A stretch of DNA of 39,458 bases from positions 1 through 39,458 of the forward strand of contig DGHT01000046.1 in the NCBI GenBank assembly GCA_002392765.1, written 5' to 3'. Shown in pieces: positions 1 to 5,753 of this stretch. Position numbers and translations under genes: made by a program. Below the pieces are notes generated by a model. The model had not been told where the DNA came from. It did no database searches and saw nothing but the letters and a program-made list of their open reading frames with translations. The DNA comes from Verrucomicrobia bacterium UBA3841 (GTDB lineage: Bacteria; Verrucomicrobiota; Kiritimatiellia; RFP12; UBA1067). The stretch's first letter is position 1, and each line of letters begins with the position of its first letter.

Positions 1-235
1 CGCCGTTCGTGTTCCAATCGGTTCCGAAGGCCAACTCAAGGCTGTTCGTCGGCGTCCCGTCAAAGGCGAAATGCAAATCGGCATAACTGATATCGGCCCT
101 GTTTATCGCCATGTTGGTGGAGACTTCGGTGTCGCCGAACGGCGATATCGGCATCGGATTTACCGTAAACTCGACAGCTTGGAGGGACAAAGTTCCTGCA
201 ACAGTCAAAAGGAAGGCTGATGACTTGATATTCAT
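1..235 (-). CDS. Secreted protein of an RHS-associated locus, N-terminal part only (runs off the left edge)
   Basis: The reading frame starts at ATG 235 and stays open for 78 codons to the window edge, so the C-terminus is outside. Residues 1-20 (MNIKSSAFLLTVAGTLSLQA) form a clear Sec signal peptide: a lysine, a hydrophobic core and a small-residue cleavage site. Further on there is a D-W-N-T-N-G stretch that resembles a small Asp/Asn-rich metal-binding loop. It starts 10 bases after the stop of the 58-residue secreted ORF at 246-422 and is probably cotranscribed with it from the promoter at 436-447. I recall similar N-termini beside RHS genes in Kiritimatiellota and Lentisphaerae genomes, but I could not search. 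The function is unknown. The ORF itself is well supported by the signal peptide; the role is not. Confidence 0.6.
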   Translation of the reverse strand, partial: MNIKSSAFLLTVAGTLSLQAVEFTVNPMPISPFGDTEVSTNMAINRADISYADLHFAFDGTPTNSLELAFGTDWNTNG

Positions 236-245
236 GATGCGACAT

Positions 246-422
246 TCATTGTATGGACATGTTTGGGTGTAATGGTGAATACGGCATTTCGACGACCACT
301 TCGGCATTTGATTCCACGGAAACGCGCACAAACCCAGCCGCATCGTCGGCGAGAAGCAAGTCTGACAGAGAAAAACCGAAAAACAGCAACAGCGTCAGGG
401 ATATGTTATTTGAGTATTTCAT
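246..422 (-). CDS. Short secreted protein, 58 aa, probably a truncated relic
   Basis: ATG at 422 opens a 58-codon frame ending in TGA at 246-248. The first 25 residues are a textbook signal peptide: MKYSNN, then a Leu/Phe-rich core, then DLLLA before the mature sequence ADDAAGFVRVSVES. The mature part would be only about 33 residues (VESNAEVVVEMPYSP...), which looks like the beginning of a larger secreted protein rather than a complete domain, so a premature end is likely. The extended -10 element at 436-447 ends 13 bases before the ATG, which predicts a 5' leader of only about 6 bases; no Shine-Dalgarno sequence is visible. The next gene begins 10 bases downstream. The function is unknown, and it could be a pseudogene fragment. 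Confidence 0.5.
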   Translation of the reverse strand: MKYSNNISLTLLLFFGFSLSDLLLADDAAGFVRVSVESNAEVVVEMPYSPLHPNMSIQ

Positions 423-435
423 CTTTCAAGGAGAC

Positions 436-447
436 ATTATATCAAAA
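436..447 (-). promoter_or_regulatory. Extended -10 promoter (TTTTGATATAAT) for the 58-aa secreted ORF
   Basis: The minus strand reads TTTTGATATAAT, a TGn-TATAAT extended -10. It is an exact copy of the 12-mer found before the RHS fragment, guaB, ppdK, fkp and the GH97 gene. I see no TTGACA-like -35 at the usual distance. Expected transcription start is near 429. Confidence 0.65.
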
Positions 448-480
448 TGGTTCGATAATTGCGACGATATTTCGAATTGT

Positions 481-522
481 GGGGAACGGGGAACGGGGAA
501 CAGGGAACGGGGAACGGGGAAC
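481..522. repeat. Heptanucleotide tandem repeat (GGGGAAC)x6
   Basis: Six consecutive 7-base units, five GGGGAAC and one AGGGAAC (unit 4), followed by a degenerate GGGAAAT. It lies between the RHS fragment and the promoter of the next gene. The 7-base period resembles the short tandemly repeated repetitive sequences known from cyanobacteria. No coding role is likely. Confidence 0.9.
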
Positions 523-613
523 GGGAAATTTCGCAATTGAGCTACTGCTTTTCAACCTTGCTGCGAGGTCGGACCCCATAGCAGCACATCATCGTCAAAT
601 TGAGGCGTGAAAC

Positions 614-632
614 TTGAAGTCCGAAGTCCGAT
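614..632. repeat. Short tandem repeat of GAAGTCC type
   Basis: Two and a half copies of GAAGTCC sit exactly where the RHS homology ends. The same unit, in longer form, occurs inside the secreted-protein pseudogene at 37483-37523. Confidence 0.6.
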
Positions 633-751
633 GCCGAAATTGAAATAGAAGAATACTGGTTTAAATTGTTGGCGGAATAGATGCATGTCGTGCCGTTGAA
701 TGAGGCAATGATGGAATTGCCGATGGAATCGTAGTGGTAGGCATATTCGAC

Positions 752-771
752 GGTCGCAGGGGACTGCGACC
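752..771. repeat. Palindromic insertion in the RHS frame, stem GGTCGCAG
   Basis: GGTCGCAG, loop GGGA, CTGCGACC: a perfect 8-bp stem with a 4-base loop. On the coding strand it sits between PPGG and VEYAYH of the RHS remnant. It has the same stem-TCC(C)-stem layout as the palindromes at 860, 937, 1317 and 37371 but a different stem sequence. Confidence 0.75.
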
Positions 772-859
772 CTCCCGGCGGCGCGATGGGGTCGTCGAGC
801 CCTACCGATTTGGAGACTAAAACAACCTCGCTACGGTCGTTGTAGCCGAAAGCATCTTG

Positions 860-878
860 AACGGGCGAGACGCCCATT
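860..878. repeat. Palindromic insertion in the RHS frame, stem AACGGGCG
   Basis: AACGGGCG, loop AGA, CGCCCATT: 7 of 8 positions pair. It shares the flank TCTTGAAC with the copy at 937-957. On the coding strand it encodes GVSPVQD within YDALSRPVSR...FGYNDRSEV, splitting a conserved RHS repeat. Confidence 0.75.
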
Positions 879-936
879 CCCCCAGTACGCGAGACGGGAC
901 GGCTAAGAGCGTCGTAGGAATATTCCAAAGTGTCTT

Positions 937-957
937 GAACAGGCGAGACATCCGTTC
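937..957. repeat. Degenerate palindromic insertion in the RHS frame
   Basis: GAACAGGCG, loop AGA, CATCCGTTC: six Watson-Crick pairs and one wobble of nine. It shares the flank TCTTGAAC with the copy at 860-878 and encodes the matching peptide DVSPVQDT on the coding strand. Confidence 0.65.
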
Positions 958-1223
958 CGCTGCAGGAGTTCGTAATCGCTGTTATAAGACTGCGACGATA
1001 ATCATCGCGTGAAAGAGCGCCGGTGAAAGCGATTGCGGAGAAAAGGAAAATGAGCGCGGATTTGAATAAGAGCCTGTCGCCGATATGTTTAGAAAAACTT
1101 GCGGAGGAGCGTCTGAAAGAGACATAAAGCCCCCGTAAGAAGAGGATCGCCGACAATCCGGCCGCTGCCGCAAGGAGCAAAGACGTGAATATGTCATTGA
1201 AGGATTCCATTGCCATTGCAAAC

Positions 1224-1235
1224 ATTATATCAAAA
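1224..1235 (-). promoter_or_regulatory. Extended -10 promoter (TTTTGATATAAT) for the RHS fragment
   Basis: Exact copy of the window's promoter 12-mer on the minus strand. The TATAAT box ends 7 bases before the ATG at 1216 and overlaps the ATG at 1225. Transcription should therefore start at or just before the start codon, giving a leaderless or nearly leaderless message. Confidence 0.65.
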
Positions 1236-1270
1236 TGTCATGCCAAACGCGAGATATATCCTTTCTGGCC

Positions 1271-1310
1271 AGTTGGGAGTGGAGGAGTTGGGAGTGGGGG
1301 AGTTGGAGAG
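1271..1310. repeat. 15-base tandem repeat (AGTTGGGAGTGGRGG)
   Basis: Two full 15-base units at 1271-1285 and 1286-1300, differing by one base, plus a partial third unit. It lies between the divergent promoters of the RHS fragment and sbcD. Confidence 0.85.
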
Positions 1311-1316
1311 CGGTAT

Positions 1317-1337
1317 GGTCGCGCGTCCCGCGCCACC
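1317..1337. repeat. Intergenic palindrome, stem GGTCGCGCG
   Basis: GGTCGCGCG, loop TCC, CGCGCCACC: 8 of 9 positions pair. The layout matches the palindromes inserted in the RHS frame and the copy at 37371, but this one is intergenic. Confidence 0.7.
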
Positions 1338-1353
1338 GTTGAAATGTTGAAAA

Positions 1354-1400
1354 GCAATTCCGCAATTCATAATTCCATATTTCCATAATTCCACAATCCC
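1354..1400. repeat. Degenerate AATTCC-type tandem repeat
   Basis: A run of imperfect units such as AATTCCGC, AATTCAT, AATTCCAT and AATTCCAC. Together with the 15-base repeat and the palindrome it fills most of the otherwise gene-free stretch 1236-1451 between two divergent promoters. Confidence 0.6.
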
Positions 1401-1451
1401 TCCCTCTTCCCGCAATTGAAATGGCGGAACAATCCGCCGCGCAGCAAAAAA

Positions 1452-1463
1452 AAATGATATAAT
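1452..1463 (+). promoter_or_regulatory. Extended -10 promoter (AAATGATATAAT) for sbcDC
   Basis: TGATATAAT is preceded by an A-tract. Only 10 bases separate TATAAT from the sbcD ATG at 1474. With a normal -10 to start distance the 5' leader would be about 3 bases, and no Shine-Dalgarno sequence is visible. Confidence 0.65.
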
Positions 1464-1473
1464 ATTTGAACCC

Positions 1474-2712
1474 ATGAAAATCATCCATACAAGCGACTGG
1501 CACCTTGGAGCCAGACTCCACGAAGAAGACCGCACAGACGAACATCGTGCGTTCCTGGATTGGCTGGCGCAGCTCATGAAGTCGGAAAAGCCCGACGCGC
1601 TGATCGTGTCTGGAGACGTGTTCGACGTAAAAGCCCCTTCTCCGCAGGCGCAGACTCTATACTACGGATTTCTGGCAAGGGTCGTCAAGGAGCGTCTTTG
1701 CCGCAGGACTATTGTAGCGGCCGGAAACCACGACAGCGCCAGAATGCTCGCCGCGCCATCGCGTCTGCTTGAAGAACTTGGAGTCTCCGTCGTGTCTTCG
1801 ACATCACTGGACGGCGGACCCGCAGGACGGGTCGTCACGGTTGAGGGAGACGGCGGCGCTCCAGCTCTCTCCGTGGCTGTCATTCCCTTCCTGTTCGACG
1901 CCGAACTCGCAAACATCGGACTGGAAACGGCCGGCGATCAGGCTCCGCGGGACGAAAAGACGCACGCCGGATGGAAGAAGGCGTGCGAAGACGCCATCGC
2001 CGCCGCACGCGCCGCAGCTCCAGACGCACCCGTCGCAGCGGTCGCACACTGCACCCTCGCGAACGCAAAAAAAAGCGACGGCGAATCGGAACGGTGCCGC
2101 CGCATCGGCGGAATCGACGCGTACGACCCCGCGCCACTCTCCGGGGCGGACTACGCGGCGCTCGGACATCTGCACATACCGCAGTCCGTGAAAGGGTTCG
2201 AAAAGAAGATGTTCTATTCCGGATCCCCGCTCAAGATGAGTTTCGACGAAGCCGGACGCGAAAAATCGGTGAACATCGTCATATTCGACGGTCCCGGAAA
2301 CGCCCCTTCCGTGCGGCTGGCGGAGATTCCCCAGACCGTGCCGATCCTGACGGTCGAAGGCACGCCCGGCGAGGCGGAGGAAAAACTGGCGGAACTTGTC
2401 GCCGCCGACAGAAACGCCAAAAGATTCGTCCGCGTTCGCCTGAAGGATTTCGATGGGCCGGCCAAAGAGCACTGGCAGACCTGCCGCAAAATCGCAGAAG
2501 GATCGATGACGCTCATCCTCGAAGAGAACGACATGCGCCCGGCCGTCCGCGAAACCGCCGGTCTGAAAGCGTTCTCGGGACGGGAAATCAAACAGCTCGA
2601 CCCCCGCGACGTCGCGAAACAGAAATTGAAAACCTGCGGCAGAAACTTCAGCGATTCGCAAGTGGAGGAATTCATGGACATGTACGACGAGGTCGCAGGA
2701 GGTATCACATGA
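1474..2712 (+). CDS. sbcD: Nuclease SbcCD subunit D (Mre11-type metallophosphoesterase)
   Basis: Catalytic subunit of the SbcCD (Rad50/Mre11-like) complex, which cleaves DNA hairpins and protein-blocked ends. The five metallophosphoesterase motifs are intact: D-W-H-L-G at residues 8-12, G-D-V-F-D at 47-51, G-N-H-D at 84-87, A-H-C-T-L near 191-195 and G-H-L-H at 231-234, followed by the family's Y-S-G-S-P-L-K-M-S-F-D-E stretch. At 412 residues it is close to the usual length, with a normal C-terminal capping region. The stop codon overlaps the sbcC start (ATGA at 2709-2712), so the two are translationally coupled. The start at 1474 is the first ATG after the promoter and begins directly with the conserved MKIIHTSDWHLG, so there is no room for a longer protein. 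In a region full of palindromes, a hairpin nuclease is an apt neighbour, though that may be coincidence. Confidence 0.95.
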   Translation: MKIIHTSDWHLGARLHEEDRTDEHRAFLDWLAQLMKSEKPDALIVSGDVFDVKAPSPQAQTLYYGFLARVVKERLCRRTIVAAGNHDSARMLAAPSRLLEELGVSVVSSTSLDGGPAGRVVTVEGDGGAPALSVAVIPFLFDAELANIGLETAGDQAPRDEKTHAGWKKACEDAIAAARAAAPDAPVAAVAHCTLANAKKSDGESERCRRIGGIDAYDPAPLSGADYAALGHLHIPQSVKGFEKKMFYSGSPLKMSFDEAGREKSVNIVIFDGPGNAPSVRLAEIPQTVPILTVEGTPGEAEEKLAELVAADRNAKRFVRVRLKDFDGPAKEHWQTCRKIAEGSMTLILEENDMRPAVRETAGLKAFSGREIKQLDPRDVAKQKLKTCGRNFSDSQVEEFMDMYDEVAGGIT

Positions 2713-5700
2713 AAATTCTGCGGATAGGTTTCGAAAACCTCAATTCGCTCGCCGGCGCATGGAACATAGACCTTTCGCGAAGCGAATACCGCGACGGCCT
2801 TTTCCTGATTTCGGGCGAAACCGGCGCGGGGAAGACGACGATTCTGGATGCCGCGGCGCTGGCGCTGTTCGGACGCACTGCGCGCATCGACGTCTCCAAC
2901 TCGCACAACGAGGTCATGACGCGCGGCGCCAAATCCTGCCGTGCCGAAGTGGAATTCTCATGCGACGAAGGTCTGTTCACCGCCTGCTGGGAGCAGAAAC
3001 GGTCGCGCCCGGGCTCCCAGGACCCTTTCCAGCAGCCGAAAAGAAGGCTTTCGAAATTCTCAGGCGGCGGATGGACTGAAATCGCAGGAACGCGCAAGGA
3101 ACTGGAAAAGGAGACGATGAGACTTGTCGGCGCGGAAAGTTTCGACCAGTATCTGCGCACATCCATGCTGGCGCAAGGCAAGTTCGACACGTTCCTTTCG
3201 GCAGACGGAAAGTCGGACGACAAGGAACGCTCGCGAATTCTGGAACAGGCTACCGGAACGGCTGTCTATTCGCGGATCGGACAGGCCGTCCACGCGCGCG
3301 CGGTTTCCGCGAAAAATGAATTCGACGATCTCGACCGGCAGTTGAAAGGATCGTGCGGAATGCTGATGGACGATGCAGAACGCTCGCGGAAAGAAGCGGA
3401 ACTGTCAGAAAACCTGAAACAGGAAGAGCTCCTCGCAAAAGAAGTCGCGGCGCTTGAAGCCGAAAACGCCTGGCACGAAGAGGCCGGAAAAATCGCACAG
3501 GATAAAGAGGCGCTCGCTGCGGCGGAAAAATCCCTGGCGGACGCCAAAGCGCTTTTCGCACCCGACGGCGAACGCTTGAAGCGGGCGGCAGAGGCTCTCA
3601 AACTCAAAGCCGGATTCGACAATATCGAGTCGCTCGCCGCACGCGCCCGCACTGCGGCCAAAGAAGCGGCGGAACGCGGCGCGGCGCTCGTCCAGACCCG
3701 GGGCGCTCTCGAGGAGGCGCTCGCAATGGAACGCGACACCTCGGAAGCGCTCGCCGGCGCGCGGTCGCGATTCGCGGAATCGGAAGCGCCGATTGCGGAG
3801 GCAATTCGTCTCGATGGCGAAATAGCAAAACTCGAGATACGCGCCGACGGAGCGAAAAATGAATGCGAAGCCGCCCGGAATGCGATCCGCGAGGCGAAAG
3901 ATGCGATCGATGGCGGAGCCCCTTTCATCGAAGCGCAGCTCGCCCGGGCGGAGGAATGCAGGGCCGCGCTCTCCGCTCCGTCGAAGAATCTGACGGAAGC
4001 GGAAGAGAAAATGCACACTGCCGAAAAGGCAATGCGGGACGGACTGTCGAAAAAGCAGGCCGTCGACACCGAATTCGAAAACAGGCGCGGCGATCTCGAG
4101 GCCGCGGTCATGCAGGCGAGAGAGGACTACCTCGAAGCGCAGCGCGCGATGAGCCACGCAGAGGCGCGGACGACTCTGGAGGACGGCAAACCGTGTCCGC
4201 TGTGCGGCGCGACGGTACATCCGTACTGCCAGGGGCTCGTTCCGCGGCCCGACAGACTGAAGAAGCGTCTCGACGAAGCCCTTGAAAGACAGACGGAACT
4301 GGCGTCAAGACGCGAGGCCGCGCACGAGGCCTTCGCGCGCGCCGACAAATCGTTCCGCGCCGCCGAAACATCGTATCGCAAAATCCAGGACGCCAGACGG
4401 AAGGAGGAAATGCGCCTTCGTGCTGAAATCGAAGCTTGCGCGGCAAGGGCGGAGGAACGGCGCAAAATCGCCGCCGCCGCAGAGGAGCGTCTTCCCGCGC
4501 TAGAGGACGCGCACAAGGCGGCGCAGGAGCGTTTGAAGCAGATCGCAGACGCTGTTTCAACGGCTCTCGCCCTGCGCAAACAAACGGGCGTGTGCGAGAA
4601 CCCCGCGGAAATGCGCTCGCTTCTCCAGGCCGCTCTCGACACAGCCGCAAAAGCCGCAGCGCAAGCGGCTGCAAAGTCGTCGGCCGCCAAAGCGCGTCTC
4701 GACGCGGCGGCGGGGGAATCGGAGAAAGCGGCGCAGTCGGCGAAAGAGGCGGAAGATGCTTCGGCCGCGGCGGCGGCGGAATTCGCGAAGAAAATCGCCG
4801 AACGCGGATACGCCGGCGTGGAAGACTGGGAAACCGCCTGCTGGAGCGAATCCGAAATCAAGCGTGCCGAAATCGAGCGCGAGTCGCTTAAATCGCGGGA
4901 GGACGGTCTGGCGGCGCTGCGCAAACGCCACGAAGAGCGCGTGGAGGAATTCAGACGCCGCGCACCGTCGACCCGCGACGCCATAACCGCGTCCGGCGAA
5001 CTTGCTGAAAAGCGCCTCGCGGCTTCCGCCGCGCACGATGCCGCCGTCGCCGCATCCAGGGAGCTTGCAGTAGACGCGTCGAGACGCGAAGAGATACGCG
5101 GACTCGCCGGCAAACTCTCCGCGCTGTCGGAAACGGCCGCAAAATGGAGCGCGCTCGACAAGGAAATCGGCGGAGAGAACGGAGCGAATTTCAAACTTTA
5201 CGCGCAGGGCATAACGCTCGCCCGGCTCGTCGAAACAGGGAACGAATACCTTGCGCCGATGACAAACGGACGCTACGAAATGGTCTGGGATCCGGATAGC
5301 GGCGACGCCGCGAAACTGCTGCCTCTGATCATAGACAAGCGCGCCGGCGGGGAAAGACGTCCCGTGGCGAACCTTTCCGGCGGAGAACGTTTCCAGGTGT
5401 CGCTGGCGCTTGCGCTCGGCCTGGCCGCGCTAAACACGGGAAGCCTGGAAGTCGACACTCTGTTCCTCGACGAGGGATTCGGCACGCTCGACGAAAAGGC
5501 GCTCGATATCGCCATCGCGACGCTCGAAAGCGTCCAGCGCGACGGATCGAAAACGATCGGAATCATTTCGCACGTGCGCGAACTGGAATCGCGCATTCCC
5601 GCGAAGATAACCGCGGCGAAAAGAGGAAACGGCGAAAGCGTCCTGGAAGGTCCCGGCGTAACGCGCGGACAAGCCGCGCCGCAGTCCGCCGCCGCGCGCC

Positions 5701-5753
5701 GGATCAAATGTGCAGGCTCTGCGAGCAGCACTCCTTCATCTTCTCGACCGTGA
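2709..5753 (+). CDS. sbcC: Nuclease SbcCD subunit C (Rad50/SMC-like ATPase)
   Basis: ATPase and tether of the SbcCD complex. The start is ATG 2709, overlapping the sbcD stop and preceded by GGAGG; this gives 1014 residues. Walker A (G-E-T-G-A-G-K-T-T) is at residues 36-44. A long Ala/Glu/Lys/Arg-rich coiled coil is split near its middle by the zinc hook C-P-L-C at 496-499. The ABC signature N-L-S-G-G-E-R-F is near 888 and Walker B L-F-L-D-E-G-F-G-T-L-D-E near 917. The order of domains is standard for the family. Oddity: after the usual end (...NGESVLEGPGV) there are about 30 low-complexity residues, and the last 50 bp overlap the convergent 3' end of the permease-kinase gene. The reading frame is open upstream to 1971, but that part is antisense-like filler in another frame of sbcD. 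Confidence 0.95.
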   Translation: MKILRIGFENLNSLAGAWNIDLSRSEYRDGLFLISGETGAGKTTILDAAALALFGRTARIDVSNSHNEVMTRGAKSCRAEVEFSCDEGLFTACWEQKRSRPGSQDPFQQPKRRLSKFSGGGWTEIAGTRKELEKETMRLVGAESFDQYLRTSMLAQGKFDTFLSADGKSDDKERSRILEQATGTAVYSRIGQAVHARAVSAKNEFDDLDRQLKGSCGMLMDDAERSRKEAELSENLKQEELLAKEVAALEAENAWHEEAGKIAQDKEALAAAEKSLADAKALFAPDGERLKRAAEALKLKAGFDNIESLAARARTAAKEAAERGAALVQTRGALEEALAMERDTSEALAGARSRFAESEAPIAEAIRLDGEIAKLEIRADGAKNECEAARNAIREAKDAIDGGAPFIEAQLARAEECRAALSAPSKNLTEAEEKMHTAEKAMRDGLSKKQAVDTEFENRRGDLEAAVMQAREDYLEAQRAMSHAEARTTLEDGKPCPLCGATVHPYCQGLVPRPDRLKKRLDEALERQTELASRREAAHEAFARADKSFRAAETSYRKIQDARRKEEMRLRAEIEACAARAEERRKIAAAAEERLPALEDAHKAAQERLKQIADAVSTALALRKQTGVCENPAEMRSLLQAALDTAAKAAAQAAAKSSAAKARLDAAAGESEKAAQSAKEAEDASAAAAAEFAKKIAERGYAGVEDWETACWSESEIKRAEIERESLKSREDGLAALRKRHEERVEEFRRRAPSTRDAITASGELAEKRLAASAAHDAAVAASRELAVDASRREEIRGLAGKLSALSETAAKWSALDKEIGGENGANFKLYAQGITLARLVETGNEYLAPMTNGRYEMVWDPDSGDAAKLLPLIIDKRAGGERRPVANLSGGERFQVSLALALGLAALNTGSLEVDTLFLDEGFGTLDEKALDIAIATLESVQRDGSKTIGIISHVRELESRIPAKITAAKRGNGESVLEGPGVTRGQAAPQSAAARRIKCAGSASSTPSSSRP

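Larger units (their letters stand above)
542..1216 (-). pseudogene. RHS/YD-repeat protein remnant behind a short membrane domain
   Basis: The frame has ATG codons at 1225, 1216 and 1210 and ends at TAG 542; the ATG at 1225 overlaps the -10 box, so 1216 or 1210 is the likely start. The first ~75 residues contain two hydrophobic helices (NDIFTSLLLAAAAGLSAILFL and LLFKSALIFLFSAIAF). RHS/YD-type repeats follow: YSYDALSRPVSR, FGYNDRSEV, YAYHYDSIGN, NNLNQYSSI. RHS proteins are normally many hundreds of residues; only one module or so remains here, with no core or toxin domain. Three palindromic repeats lie in frame inside it and encode foreign-looking peptides (TDVSPVQDT, GMGVSPVQDA, PPGGSQSPAT). 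The frame drifts into a GACTTCGG-type tandem repeat right after NNLNQY and then stops. I read it as a chimeric, decayed gene; expression is possible because the promoter looks intact. Confidence 0.6.

Noticed and set aside
1971..2708. 246-codon N-terminal extension of sbcC
   Set aside because: Arg-rich out-of-frame reading of sbcD; the real start is ATG 2709 with GGAGG upstream and the conserved MKILRIGFENLNSL.
4282..4891. Arg-rich plus-strand frames inside sbcC and similar frames elsewhere
   Set aside because: Typical shadows in other frames of a GC-rich gene; no starts, motifs or independent promoters.
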